DNA of 64,000 nt from Bimastos eiseni (lineage: Eukaryota > Annelida > Clitellata > Crassiclitellata > Lumbricidae), in the NCBI GenBank assembly GCA_959347315.1, contig OY365815.1, positions 12,625,158-12,689,157 of the forward strand, in the 5' to 3' direction. Of this stretch, positions 1 through 39,562 are shown piece after piece. A model generated the notes under the pieces. The model saw only the letters and a list, made by a program, of their open reading frames with translations, was not told where the DNA came from and did not search any database. The position numbers were made by a program, and so were the translations under genes. Within the stretch, counting starts at the first letter, position 1; each line of letters opens with the position of its first letter.

Positions 1-198
1 TTGATTCAATGCCTTGGTTCCTTCTGCTTCTGCAGCCTCTTATTCTTATTGTCATCTTGTGATTAGCGTTCAGCTTATTCTGCTGCTGATTTGTGTATAA
101 TATCAGCTCATTCTGAAAATTTTCAACCCAGACTGCCTGCTTTTAGCTCAGAATGCTTGTGTTCAGCATGTCTAACTAAACTTTGACTTTGGTTTTAG

Positions 199-271
199 AG
201 AGTTACTCGAGAAGGAGTTGGAGTCGGTTGGAATTCGTTTGAATAAGAAAAAGCCAAATATCTATTTTAAG
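199..271 (+). CDS. DRG2: DRG2 exon (first in window)
   Basis: Acceptor GGTTTTAG, then A|GAG TTA CTC; encodes ELLEKELESVGIRLNK...NIYFK; donor AAG|GTAAGC, phase 0 at the 3' side. Confidence 0.93.
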
Positions 272-3200
272 GTAAGCCAAGGCTGCGCATTGAAGTTATA
301 CGTGAAGACCGTTACAGCACTTGGGGCTGGCCATTGAGATAGCACTGTCACCAAAATGGGTTCTTATCTGTCGTATGTGACAAAGCTTTTCCCAGCGTTC
401 AGAGTTGCAACCAGGCTGCAGAGGATTGCATTCCAGTACAGTTATCATGCAGATACTGAGACATAGGTAGTTGCAGTTTAACTACACTATTTGATAACAT
501 AGACCATTAGCGTCGCCCTCCTCCTTTAGGCTTGGGACTGGCACTGGCAGAGTGCAACCAGCGGCAGAGTTATACTGAGGCGTGGCCCTGTGAAGTGACT
601 TATATACCAGTAAATAGATTTAAACTCATTGCAGAGAGGAACTTGCTGTCAGTGCAGGACACGACAGAGGAGCTGCGTACCATGGTCATGCTTCTTCTGA
701 TTGCTTAACAGCATTGAGAACAGACTGCAGGCAGTCCAGCACACACTTCGGTGCACCGATCAGCGGTCAACTAGAGGGGTGACAAAGACAGCGATGACCA
801 GCCTTGAAAGGCAAAGGCCTAATCTCCGGAGGCGGAGCTGACGAAAGCAGCAGCAAACGGTTCACACCACATAACCCCTCATGGATTGGCCAGACTATAT
901 CATGCCTCTATAATCACAGACAGTCTTGGATAAGGTTGTCAAAAGATTTTGACATCACAGCCTGGGTACCTGCCGACCCGCGGAGTGGGTACCGGAGCGT
1001 GGAATTTTTTTAAGGAAATGTAGGGAATTGCATATTTTTACGGGCACTCGAGAACTAATTTCATTGCCCGGGCAGTCAGCAGCAAACGGTTCACACCACA
1101 TAACCCCTCATGGATTGGCCAGACTATATCATGCCTCTATAATCAGACAGCCTTGGATAAGGTTGTCAAAAGACTAGCGGAACATTTCTGGCATATGTTG
1201 ACATTGTTGAGTACTCGAGAACCGATTTCATTGCCTGGGCGGTTACCCGTGCATCTGTTGACAGCCTTAGCCTCGGAGCATATTGAAAACCCACAGACAC
1301 TTGGTTCTTCGGTGCTGAGATGAGGGTTGCACACTCTTAAAAATTTGTGTTGTTGGGGTTGAGATGAAGTCTGTTAGATCGCATTCACTCCCCAGCACCA
1401 TCTGATTTTGCTGCTGTCCATCAGTTTTATGTGCGGTCCCAAGTGTTGAACTGCGAGTCATTGGAGTAGAGATGATAGGCCAATGACTCCAGAGACCTGC
1501 GTCTATAAATCTGCATATATTCATTTCCAGCCTGATTTGTGAAATGCAGACTTCTAAGGCTCAAACATGTAATGTAGCAGAATACTTGTATAGCATGTCT
1601 TAAGAGCCTCTCAGATGCTTTTTAAACAGCTATCTGTCAGATGGAAAAAGAAGTAAGTAAGTAGGTGCATTCTGTATTGAACCAACTGCATAACCGCACT
1701 TTGGTGTACAATACATTTAAAAGTACAACATTCTAATTAAAAAAGGATTTTCTCTCTAGATTGTCTGCCTGTGGAATAATGCGGTCATGGGGATTATGAG
1801 ATCGTCTTTTAAATAGCAATACATTTAAAAGTACAGCATTCTAATTAAAAAGAATATTTGATTTTTAAACAATGTGTCTTTAATGTTTCAGTCTAAGCAA
1901 TAGACTTGACAACAGGAGACTTTAGCCAAATGCAGTCATATATGGGTCCAGAAATATCCCAGAGTGGTGAATTTAGCCACTTATGATTGTTTGCTACTAA
2001 CGATTGTTTGCTACTAATGCTTACTGAGCTCAGTGTTTTGTTTACATAGCCAAAGAAGACTGGCGGCATTTCGTTTACAACAATGGTTAACCTGACGAGG
2101 TGCACTGAGAAAATGGTCCAGATGATCCTGCACGAGTACAGTATCCTTCTAAAAATGCAAGCATTGTTGTGATTTTAAAGCTGTCAAGCATTGTTTAATT
2201 TGAATGACTGCTTGTAAGAGAACGTGAATGTATTGCGATTGATTTTGCAAATTATTTAGCACCATTTCAAAAGAGAGTACTCAGATGCACTATCAGCCTA
2301 ACACAATGAAACCACGTCAAAGAGAATTCATTCATTCATTCGTTTGGATATTTATATTGTGTTCCTTCAAGATTACCTACCAAAGAGCACTTCTGACTCA
2401 ATCTTGGCCAAATCAAACAATCTCAAGTTGGAGTATAATGTGACCACATTGGCAGTGGAATCTAAGGTAGAGAGGAGAAATGCAGGTCACTTGAACCGCA
2501 ACCAGCAGTTGACTTACACAAAGCAAGCACTACTGTGTTTTGGCTGATGTTTGTGGTTTTGGCTGTAGTTTTGGGGTTTTGGCTGATGTTTGTGGTTTTG
2601 GCTGTAGTTTAGGGTTTTGGCTGATGTTTGGATTTTTGGCTGATTTGGGGTTTTGACTGATGTTTGGGGTGTGGGCTGATTTGTTGTGTTTTGGCTGATG
2701 TTTGGGGTTTTGGCTGATTTTAGTTTTTGGATTAAGTTGTGGTTTTCTTTAACTAGTCGTAGAAATGTTCAACTGTGAGGTCTTATTTCGAGAGGATTGC
2801 AGCACAGATGATTTCATCGACGTCATCGTTGGAAACCGAATCTACATGCCTTGCATATATGTAAGCGGAAAAGTGTAATGTAAGACAGATTGGTTAATTA
2901 AATTAAATTAATTGATTAATTAGAGTTTCTGCAGGTAAACTTATCTGGCATAGTCTGTCTTTGTGTGTAGGAATGAATTAGTTGCGCTTGAGCATGTCCA
3001 TGTGAGTACACAAGGATGCTTAGATGAATGGATTGATGGATGGATGGTTGGTTGGTAAATTCTGAGTTATTACTCTGAATAGCTGGGTTTCCTTTTATGC
3101 ATTTTTTACATGCATTGTCTTAGAGCTGATGCATTAGAATTTGACACTGTACATGAAATCTTTAAAAACAAAGACTGTTTCCTCTTTGAGGTAAATGGCT

Positions 3201-5289
3201 CATAGAGCTGCTTCTTTAAACATTTTCCTGATTATGCATACGGTATGTATACTTACCATATATTAATTGACAAACATTCTTGTGATAAGTTAAAGTTCTG
3301 TGAATTGTTAGGTCTACAACAAAGTTGATCAGATACCTATGGAAGAAGTTGACAGAATTGCCAGGGAGTCAGATAGTATAGTCGTTAGGTAAGTTATTAT
3401 AATATTCATTTATTCAATTCAAGGACAACATGAACAAATGAAATAGTAGGAACACGTGATACAAGTAGGGAAACGTTTAACTGTATGATAGCCTGTTAGT
3501 CACTGAATTTACATGCTTTGCATATACTACCATAGCCTCTTACGGGGTCTGCAGGTATCAATTCTGCGTCATTTCATTCAACATCACCTGTCTTATTGAA
3601 CCGGATAGGGTCGGTGTGGTTCGACTGTGACTTGTCATTTCAAATCTATCTAGATATGCAGTTTCATACCCAATTTCAAATTACATGTTATTCCTGATAA
3701 CGGCTTTCAAGACGATAACAAATTTAACAGAAGTCGAATTTAACTGTATTGCGTCCTGGTTAGTACCCTTGTCATTTTACCATCGCACCTAGGGAGTGCA
3801 AGGGGCTATCGGATATCAAACCTGAGTCCTTATCTTCATTCTGGCATGTATATATATTATATATATAACTATTTTGCTTCTACCGAGTAAACTGATGATG
3901 ATCTTTTTAGTTGCAACATGAAGCTGAACTTAGACTACCTGTTGGATCAGCTCTGGGAATATTTAGCACTGGTTCGTGTCTACACGAAAAAGAGAGGAGG
4001 TATTAGAGATCATTCCTTGTTTGTTTAATTTCAAGTGGATAAGCCACAGTTTGACGACAATCATAGTATGAAGGATTGATTACAAGTTATTACAGGAGTC
4101 GAATTCAACTGTTGGCAGCCGTGCAAGGTGCTCATTATGTTATGCATCTAATTTGACCAATGCCACCACCTATGAAAAGAGGACTAGGTTAACCTTACGG
4201 GTCTGCACTCTAGTGTGTTATTCATTACTTTCTGCACATGTTATATTATGACATATCAGGAAATTATTATTATGGTTTGGTGCAATGGAGGTCAATGGTT
4301 CAGCTGGAGGCCATGACCTCTTGTCTTTCACTATGGAACAAACGCAGAATCTGTACTCTGCAGTTGACTTCGATACTATCATTGAGAGAAGTGCTAATAC
4401 AATCATTATGCCCGAGGCACAATCAATGTTTGGTGTACATCACCCGGTCCAAAGTGAGGTGTATGTCCAAAATGAGGTGTATTTGATCTTGTCTTACCTT
4501 TCGTTTGCAATTGCTGTATTAATTATTATGACTACCTTGTTGTAACTGTTCTGTGGAGAATTCTTTACTTAAAAATGCTTTTCTGTTGACAGAGCGACCG
4601 GACTTTGACGGAGGCCTCATACTGAGACAGGGCTGCACTGTTGAACACGTGGTAAGTTGGCCTGCTTTGTCTTGGCCTATAAAACGTTAGGCGATGAGGA
4701 AATACATGTTAATGATCATCATTGTTCATGGCTCTGTTTTAACTGTGGGTCCAGCCCGTCGGAAAGGGCTAGTTTGGGATACTTGTGCAAGTCACTTAGT
4801 TGTGTGATTAGTTAAGGTTACTGTTTGTGACAATAGTTCTAAATCATCCAATGTAAAATTTTATGGCGCTCAATTTTAGAATGATGAATCGACTGTACAT
4901 GCAAGGATTCCTTTATTGCAAATGAACGTGTTATTATTATTATGTCATGATTTGTAAACAATAAAATTATTGATAGATTGATTGATTAAAAATATGATGA
5001 CTGGATGATCATGATGACATCAATAATCATAAGAGGTTGCTGGGCTTATATAAATAGATTTTGCATCGGTCCACCTTGCATTTGTCAAATGTCAAATTAA
5101 TTGGTGGACCTGCAATTGGATGAGGCAAGGTGTTGCTCTCAACTGTGGTTGGGTGTAGATTTCTGTAATTATTTTGCTGATGACGATGATAGATGCATGG
5201 TTTTCATGCAAAAGCTTGTTGTTAATTACACGTAATCTGTAGGTCTGTCTACCTTTTCTTCTGTTTATTTAAGTATAAATAAACAGAAG

Positions 5290-5322
<33 letters not shown>

Positions 5323-6521
5323 GTATATATCTGTTTATAGTGCCATGTTATACATCGTCTTCTCGCTCAGCAGTTCAAATACGCTCTTGTCTGGGTGAGT
5401 TCAAAATACAGTTATATGTCTATAATCCGAAGGTTCGATAGTCCAAAGATTGCATGATTTCCGGTCGATCAGTGTTAAGATTGTGGTTGTAATGGTACGT
5501 GAATTGATTAAAATAATTATATTTGACTAGAAGCTGGATTGCATCATTCTTTTCATTCATCCAGCTTCCATTTAGGCATGATTCTTTTTATATCAGTTCA
5601 CCTCCCATTTTTGTACATTCATTTCATCAATTAATCCAGCTGCTAGTTAAATTAATGTCGGAGTATCGAACCTTTGGACTATTGAACCTACGGATTATCA
5701 AGCGGACACCCAAAATACAGCTATCTGTATTTACCTGGGTATCCTACCATATATATGCAAACTGCCTTAATACTACTACTAATAATAATAAGAATGACAA
5801 TTTCTATAGCACAATAAATGGCACCCATTATGTCAGCAGAGTAGGCCGTAGACTAAGACTAAAAATCTTGCTGGACTCAACTGAGTCGGTTGAGGGTTCA
5901 TAGCCAGGAGATTGTTCTAGCATGTAGGTTTGTTCTTTTCTCCCTTCCAACCTTTCTTTGTTTGTTCCTTTGCTCCTGTCTTTGCTTCTTCTTTGTTCCT
6001 TCCCTCTTTCCACTTTCGTTCACTTTTGTCATTCATTTCTTCCCTCCTTGATTCTCTCCTTTGTTTGTCTTTTCTTTTCTTCCTCCTTTTGATGTGAATT
6101 TTCTATCTAGATTAATTGCCAAGGCAATACAATATATATGTTACAAGCAATGTTTGAAACGAATTTTGGAAAAAAGCCTGATTTCTTAGATTTTAGGCAA
6201 TGTCTAGAATCACCCATATATCGTTAGGGTTAGGATTAGGGTTAGTTTTAGTGTATGGTTAATGCAGGGTTAGGGTTAGTGTAAAGTTATGGTTTTACAA
6301 ATTACCTGGGCATTTTACAAAATCCCTTGTTTCACACATTACCTGTAACATACACGTGTACTTAAAGAAGTTTTGAAAGAGAAATCATTAACTTTCTGGA
6401 CATGCATCATGAGAAAAATGGCTTATGTTTCCAGGGTACCAGTGCAAAATACAGTCCCCAGCGGGTTGGCCTCAACCACACCATGAACCACGACGACGTC
6501 ATACAGATCGTCAAGAAGTAG
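199..6521 (+). CDS. DRG2: DRG2, developmentally regulated GTP-binding protein 2 (3' part, 8 exons)
   Basis: The window holds the last 208 residues of a DRG-family Obg-like GTPase, which binds GTP and acts with its DFRP partner at ribosomes in the cytoplasm. Exons: 199-271, 2050-2140, 2763-2860, 3312-3388, 3911-3999, 4593-4651, 5341-5394, 6435-6521; every junction is GT-AG and every phase agrees. Seen in sequence: ELLEKELESVGIRLNKKKPN at the start, LFREDCSTDDFIDVIVGNRIY, the G4 motif NKVD in YNKVDQIP, a G5-like SCNMKLNLD, and a C-terminal TGS domain ending QRVGLNHTMNHDDVIQIVKK. These match DRG2 rather than DRG1, which differs in the same blocks. G1-G3 (P-loop, switches) lie left of the window, so this is a window truncation, not a broken gene. 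It converges on GFPT, whose stop is about 3.5 kb away. Confidence 0.95.
272..2049 (+). other. DRG2 intron with local duplications
   Basis: A tandem segment duplication (849-1075 and 1078-1245) shares CAGCAAACGGTTCACACCAC and a CTCGAGAAC block. A roughly 34-bp direct repeat occurs at 1709-1742 and 1819-1852. Positions 505-572 are a diverged interspersed repeat (TTGGGACTGGCACTG) also found at 62107-62170. No gene seen. Confidence 0.6.
2050..2140 (+). CDS. DRG2: DRG2 exon
   Basis: Acceptor TTTACATAG; 30 codons PKKTGGISF...MILHEY plus one base; donor A|GTATCC. Confidence 0.93.
2535..2735 (+). repeat. Degenerate tandem repeat, unit near TTTTGGCTGATGTTTGGGG
   Basis: About ten imperfect units of 15-21 bp end shortly before the DRG2 exon at 2763. 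Confidence 0.85.
2763..2860 (+). CDS. DRG2: DRG2 exon
   Basis: Acceptor AGTCGTAG; completes a Lys codon, then MFNCEVLFREDCSTDD...RIYMPCIY; donor TAT|GTAAGC. Confidence 0.93.
3312..3388 (+). CDS. DRG2: DRG2 exon with the G4 motif
   Basis: Acceptor AATTGTTAG; VYNKVDQIPMEEVDRIARES...; NKVD is the guanine-specificity G4 motif; donor AG|GTAAGT leaves two bases. Confidence 0.93.
3911..3999 (+). CDS. DRG2: DRG2 exon
   Basis: Acceptor CTTTTTAG; completes Ser of the G5-like SCNMKL, then NLDYLLDQLWEYLALVRVYT; donor G|GTATTA. Confidence 0.93.
4593..4651 (+). CDS. DRG2: DRG2 exon
   Basis: Acceptor TTGACAG; RPDFDGGLILRQGCTVEHV, the start of the TGS domain; donor GTG|GTAAGT. Confidence 0.93.
5341..5394 (+). 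CDS. DRG2: DRG2 exon (54 nt)
   Basis: Encodes CHVIHRLLAQQFKYALVW in the TGS domain; donor TGG|GTGAGT. The acceptor CTGTTTATAG follows an AT-dinucleotide run and has almost no polypyrimidine tract. Confidence 0.92.
6137..6353 (-). mobile_element. MITE with telomere-like core, copy 1
   Basis: Ends read TATGTTACAAGCAATGTTTG and, inverted, TATGTTACAGGTAATGTGTG; the core carries TTAGGGTTAGG and GGGTTAGGGTTAG. Orientation is opposite to the other three copies. Confidence 0.75.
6435..6521 (+). CDS. DRG2: DRG2 terminal coding exon
   Basis: Acceptor GTTTCCAG; GTSAKYSPQRVGLNHTMNHD...IVKK then TAG. The QIVKK terminus is the usual DRG2 end. Confidence 0.95.
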   Translation, partial: GTSAKYSPQRVGLNHTMNHDDVIQIVKK

Positions 6522-7078
6522 GAATCATCAGAGTGGAACTTTCTGGCACCAACTACGAGGAACTTCATCGGGGTTCACATTAGAATAATTCTGGTAAATA
6601 GGTATTCTGTTGATGAAGAAAACACCGAATGACCCACGGATTGATGTCTATTTTGCAAAAGACCACTGTAAAACTGGCCTTCCATTTATAATTTCTAAGG
6701 GCGTCAGTTTGATGGTATTGGCTTAAAACGAGTCCATACAGAAATTGGTTACATGCTGTCAACAGTTGCATATCACATACTTATGCAAATGCCATCAACA
6801 TATGCCTACCAATATACACATTACGATACATATATAACTGGTTGCAATATAAATATATACTGGAATATATATCTATTCTATTGTAGACACGTATTGCTAC
6901 TATGGTACCGTTTTCTCATGGGATCAGTCCCTCGTTCTGAAATGCTTCTCCTTGCAACCTGTTACTTGAACTTCTGTTTTGTATGCTTCTAATATGCAAA
7001 TGGTTGAAGTTTGTTCGGCTTGATCGTGGTCTTTTTTATCGTGAGCACCTCTGATGATATATATTATCTAAGTATATA

Positions 7079-7266
7079 CAGGGTGGCGGATTATTAAATT
7101 TAGGCAGTTGTAATATTTGAAGCAATGAAAAGTTTTCAATGAAATTGTCAGAGATTGTTTGCAAATCTTTCCTCTGTAAATCTTAAAAAGCTTGGCAAAG
7201 AGATCTCTATTAGTTGTTGAGAAATCGCAATTCTTCCGGTGGGGTATTTTTAATTGAGCCACCCTG
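7079..7266. mobile_element. Mariner/Tc1-type MITE, 188 bp
   Basis: Inverted termini CAGGGTGGC...GCCACCCTG, each flanked directly by TA, the family's target duplication. It has no transposase. Confidence 0.8.
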
Positions 7267-8557
7267 TACATCTGCCTTTGATTCCTTCAACAGCCTTTAA
7301 GAGTCTCTTGACAAGTCTTAGCAATTTTTTAATATCAGCATTTGTTGCTACGGACAACACCGACTGAATTAAAAAAACAAGATTCTAGCATTAAAAAGCA
7401 AACATATCTATTCTTATAATTTAAGCATATATATCTGAGGCTCTTAATTAGACTGGTACTCACTTTTGTTTTGGTTTAGTTGCACCATCGGTAATTGCAT
7501 TAGAGACCGACTCAATAGAAGTTGCAAACTAATAATTAATGTTGACGGTATGTAACCAAGGGTGTGCATATAGATAATTCATCTAAAAAATTAAATACTT
7601 TCATTAATAAATAAAATAATTTGATGTTACTATGCGCTGTTTTAAAATTAATGTATGACCCTGTATGTATGTATTATTTATACATACGAGGATTTGACAT
7701 CAGTGTGTTACTGCCCATAGTTGTCGGACAATGTCCATGCATTACATTTGTATCGTATCTAGGTATGAATAATTATTTACTTTTATATAGGAATTGTCAA
7801 GTAAATGAACATTTAATTTGCTTGCTTTAACACTTTAGCAACGAATTGAATTGGTTTCCTGGTTGCAGTTAGTAGACTCTTGTCATTAAAGTATTAAGAG
7901 GGTCACTACCATAAATGCCTCTAGATATTAATAAAGGCACACATTCACACAAGGGTCATATATTAGTGTATTGTTTAAGCAATAACATGTTTAGTATATT
8001 GCAGTACAACTGCAATTGTGCCGTATGGGGCATGTGCACTTCTGCGCAAAAAATGTTGAATGTTGGAAGAAGGGCAATATCAAATTTCAGAATAAATTAA
8101 ATAATTAATTAATATGATTAATTGTGCTTTCTTTATGAATCACGTCATTGTCGGTCAACTGCATTGCACCATTAACTGATAATTCGTCATAATAAGAATC
8201 TGTATTCCTATACGGACATATGTATATACTTGTGTTTTGTGGCTGTGTTGGCATTTAGTTGAGTGCCATATGTTGCTGCTACATGTACTAAGGACTCTTG
8301 GACAAGTCCTTTACCCACTGTTGATTTGCACCTTCATATGTGATCAGTTTTTGCAAGTGGTGGCTATTATAAATACAGAAGAATATGCATGTATGTGCAA
8401 ATTTTCTTGTTTTGTTTCATTTGTCTTGTCCTGCCTTAAGAGTTAATTTGTTAGCATATCTAAAAGGCATTAGGCTGCTAAATGCAAACACATTATAAGT
8501 GTGGTAATCATCAAACTGTGATAATGTTCTACACTTGAACAATTTTTTAGGTAACCA

Positions 8558-8911
8558 GACAATTTGGCATAGGGACAATTCGGTGATACACAATTTGGTG
8601 CTGGTCATGTTTCATGCTATTTGTTATATTAAATCTAAATAGTTTGAAAGTGGTTTTGATTATCATTTTATTTAGTTATATCAAGATGCACATGATATTT
8701 TTCTGTGACTTTATTATCTCGGTTAATTCCTTTTCAACATTCACTTAAGATATTCAATAACTTATTACAATGCATTAACTCGTTAAATTTCTTTATACTT
8801 GGTAATTGAAATGGCTTTACAAAGATGTTAATTATAATAACTTTGACCACAATATAACTTATAATATCAAACTAATCAAATTTTTCATTTGCCGAATCGT
8901 CCCAGTGCCAA

Positions 8912-8912
<1 letters not shown>
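8558..8912. mobile_element. Possible TIR element, about 355 bp
   Basis: Left end CAATTTGGCATAGGGACAAT TCGG; right end, inverted, AAATTGGCACTGGGACGATT CGG. A shorter relative with the same ends lies at about 36938-37078. Confidence 0.5.

Positions 8913-8913
<1 letters not shown>

Positions 8914-8945
<32 letters not shown>
8914..8945. repeat. (GT)n microsatellite
   Basis: Uninterrupted GT run of about 32 bp. Confidence 0.95.
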
Positions 8946-8947
<2 letters not shown>

Positions 8948-9193
8948 ATAGTATGTTGTCATCTGTTTGACACCTTTAAAAACACCTAAGAGAGTGCTTG
9001 AGAGGCTCCTTGTGGCACGTCTAGAGCTGTACAAAACGAAATCTTATCTAACAGGCTGGGAGGGATGGGTCCGAAAAGTTTTCACATTTTTATGACCTTC
9101 CTATATATGTAGCAGCAAAAGAAATTGTTCTAGTTTATGGTATAAATGAAATTACATGTTCTTGTATAGCAACCGTGTGGCTTTGACACTGCT

Positions 9194-9338
9194 GAATTTG
9201 CTCATATTTCAGTGAATTTGCTCATATTTCAGTGAATTTGCTCATATTTCAGTGAATTTGCTCATATTTCAGTGAATTTGCTCATATTTCAGTGAATTTG
9301 CTCATATTTCAGTGAATTTGCTCATATTTCAGTGAATT
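9194..9338. repeat. 20-bp tandem repeat, 7 copies
   Basis: Unit GAATTTGCTCATATTTCAGT repeats seven times with no mismatch and a 5-bp partial, so it is recent. Confidence 0.97.
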
Positions 9339-9364
9339 GATTGGGCATGGTCCTTCCCATCATA

Positions 9365-9475
9365 GCTCATTTCAATGAACGCCACTAAGTTGCAATCAGG
9401 AGGCAAACTGCAATCCGTATGCGCTTACGCACAGCGTTGCGAGGGATGTACGCCCTAACCAATGCAACTGAGCCA
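9365..9475 (-). mobile_element. tRNA-like SINE fragment
   Basis: On the minus strand, TGGCTCAGTTGCATTGGTTA resembles a pol III A box. The B box is poor, so this is tentative. Confidence 0.4.
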
Positions 9476-10058
9476 TTGTTAAAAGGCATCTTTTGCTTTA
9501 TAGCAATTGTATCGGTTTGTAATATGTAATGTCACAAAACTGGTTGTCTATATCACACCACTTAGAAACTTTACATAATGAAGAGATTTATTCAACTTAA
9601 AATTCCCTTTATATGCAATAAATGAAGAGACTTAGTCAGCTTAAAATTCTCTTTATCTCCTAATAAGACTGTGATGAAACAAGCATTGTGCAAGAGATAT
9701 ATATTGTACATGTGCGTATGTAACGACTGCCAGTTTATACCTAGTGTGCACATAAACTGCAAATGAATTTCTAACTGAATTTTAAGAGCACTATCACTGA
9801 ATACTAAAATAAAACGTTTGATTCAGTACACAACAAGCTCCTATATATATTTACAGAATTCACTATAAAAATGTCACAACATAACCTTTAGAAATAAATT
9901 AACTAGATGTAGCTAAGTAACATAAATTAGAAAGACATGTACAGCAATGAATTTCAAACAGGAGGAATGCTGCAAAACATGGATAAAGATTCTACTTTAA
10001 AAAAACTTCAAGTGACTCTGAGCTTGAGGTACTCGAGTCAAACACAGTGTCCTCTGCA

Positions 10059-37140
<27,082 letters not shown>

Positions 37141-37449
37141 GATGGCGATCGTTCGTTTAGCGGAAATCTGCAGAATATTGTAGAGTAACAAGCAGCAGAA
37201 GGCGTTCTTCTTCAATCGGCTGATCGGACGTATATACGCACGCAATTCGCCTGAGGACGAAAGAAACGACGCCTGTGACGATCTGGCTTTTATAGAAGAC
37301 GAAGAGTTTGAGACCCGGATTGAGACGATTCGCTCCGTCGTCGTCACAACTTCCTTGAAGAAGTCATCAATAGTATCATAGTAGGCAAACGAACACGGGC
37401 GACGAAAGATGACGACGGCCATTCCAAACACACTCAACGACCACCTACA
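37141..37449 (-). promoter_or_regulatory. GFPT 5' leader and proximal promoter region, CpG-rich
   Basis: About 30 CpGs in roughly 310 bp by hand count, far above the GFPT gene body, as expected of an unmethylated promoter. The transcription start cannot be placed. The frame upstream of Met1 stays open for about 100 codons and includes an ATG at 37420-37422. Confidence 0.5.
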
Positions 37450-38197
37450 CACCAGAGCATCATGTAATCTAGATATAACATATATGTATAAGATATATAC
37501 ACACTAACATATATAAATAAATAAATATATAAGCTATGCTAAACTGCCAATTTAGGTCATATCATGTAGGCTATAGGTATGAATTAATGCATGTTGATCT
37601 CTATGTGAACGTTGTATATGTGTTTGTATATATTCGCATGTAGGCCTATATGTATATGGGTGTGTATATTTGCATGTATATACGTGTATCAATATAGGCA
37701 CTTCATATAATGCCATTTGTGCAGATCTCATAAGCACTATCTATCATTATAAGTGGTCTTAAAGTGCATTGAGAACGAGGCTCCAGATACTGCATGCTTA
37801 GATAACTGTGGAAATCACCGTATATACTCAGCTGGTAAAATCTATCAACGACGCCTCGTGTGTTGACTATATACATGTCGACAGTATACACAAACTCTTG
37901 AAACACATTGTAACGATGCTGTGAGAAGGTTTCCACTTACACAAAAGAGGTCATTACGGACGTTTAGAGCGGTGCCGCTAAGAAGGCCTTTGGCGTAATG
38001 CGATATATTCAAATTTTAAAAACAGACGCAACAGAATGTGATTGCAGTGGCTTTGAATAATTGAACATTATCCAGCGCCACTTTATATAATTAGAAATCC
38101 CTCGTAATTGTCTTTGAACCTTAGACAATTCTAAAGTACAATGTCTCAAAGAAACTTTGAGCATTAAAAGTGGTCGACCTTAAAATACATGTCAAGG

Positions 38198-38425
38198 ATG
38201 TTACAGGTAATGTGTGAAACCAGAGATTTTGTGAAATGCCTATAAGCAATCTGTAAAACCCTGACCCTACACTAACCTTAACTCCACAGTGTCTTGCACT
38301 AACCATAATCCTGATCTGATCCTAACCCCAGCTCTAGCCTTAAATCTGCGACTTCACAAGCTGCCTAAGAACCTTGGAATTAAAAAAATTCCTGGTCTTA
38401 CACACTCCCTGCATGTGACCTATAC
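38198..38425 (+). mobile_element. MITE with telomere-like core, copy 3
   Basis: Starts GATGTTACAGGTAATGTGTG AAACC; core CCCTGACCCTACACTAACC; the right end is decayed. Confidence 0.7.
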
Positions 38426-38451
38426 GTGTAATACACTCTTTTATGTACATC

Positions 38452-38865
38452 GTATCGTATCTGGTTATTTATATAGCACTTCCTATAGTACTAGCTATTC
38501 AGAAGCGCTCTCAGCGTGACAGCCCCGAGGAAATAAGAAAGTACAATGTACATGACAACTTGAACTACATAGAGGAGACTCAGGAGAGATAAAGTTAATT
38601 GCAACCTCAAAATTTCTAGAGCACAACTCTATAATAAGCGCAGATCTCGAGGACCAACTTCTTCAAGTCAGAGGGGTTATCAAGAGATCGTCGAGTGAAG
38701 TCCCGATTCCAGTTGCGAGGTTGACCAGGGAGGTTGACCAGGTTGGCAGAGCAGCCGATGGGGTCACATTCAATGCAAGGTACATGTAGTGAAATAGAAC
38801 GCAAATATAGCGCCCCCTCAAGATATCTATATCTAGAGGCGATCTCTGCGCTAGACAATATATGA
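38452..38865. repeat. Interspersed repeat/LINE-tail fragments
   Basis: The first part matches 21836-22000. The last part (TATAGCGCCCCCTCAAGATA) matches the tails at 11105 and 53495. Confidence 0.5.
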
Positions 38866-39446
38866 TGTTATATATAATTAATAGCGAATACTTTACTTCG
38901 GTAAATAAGACAGTGCACAGTTAGCTGAAAGAGTCACCAGTGGTGGGCTCCAGTGTTAATTGAGTTTCAGTTTACCTTTCAGTTAGGGTCATAGTTTCAG
39001 TGTTGTTTTAACTTTCCAGTTTGTTTATTTTATGATCTTTTCAGTTTTAGCTTTTGTTTCAGCTTTTCAAAACTCTTCAGTTTTTATTTAGTTTTGTACA
39101 CATTCCACAAAAGGTAGTCACCCAATATTTGTATTAATAACAATGATTTGGCTTTAGGAACAACAGATCCGATCAATCTCATGCTTTTGTGGTATACTTA
39201 CTATTGATCAGCAGCTTTCAGCACTCAATTGTTTAGTTTAACAAATAAACGTCATTCCAAATTCATGCCAACCCAAGTTCTTTTCAGAGCACAGTTATTC
39301 GTTAATTTTTCTTCATAACTAAGAGTTACTGAATCAGCTCGTTATGTCAAGGAGCTGTTAAAATTTCTTGCTCCCGACTATCGACCAATAACTAATGACA
39401 AGACGTAACTTAGAGACTTTACAGTCCTGTGCAAATTAGTCCTTGC

Positions 39447-39562
39447 CAGAGGCGGCGAGCTCGCTTGACAGGTGAGTGGACACCCAATGAGAGGAAATGT
39501 GGGGGGACACACATGTATGTTGTCCTCTTTCTGCAAAGGTGGGGGACTGGTCGCCGCCTCTG
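39447..39562. mobile_element. hAT MITE, 116 bp, perfect 8-bp target duplication
   Basis: GTCCTTGC on both sides; termini CAGAGGCGGCGA...TCGCCGCCTCTG are perfectly inverted, so it is a young copy. Confidence 0.93.

Larger units (their letters stand above)
6522..10058. other. Convergent intergenic region between DRG2 and GFPT
   Basis: Both 3' UTRs must lie here. An AATAAA near 7607 (+) is a possible DRG2 signal. Apart from the listed repeats I see no coding signal. Confidence 0.6.

Noticed and set aside
6224..6280. True telomere or chromosome end
   Set aside because: Repeats are short, degenerate and enclosed by inverted ends in all four copies.
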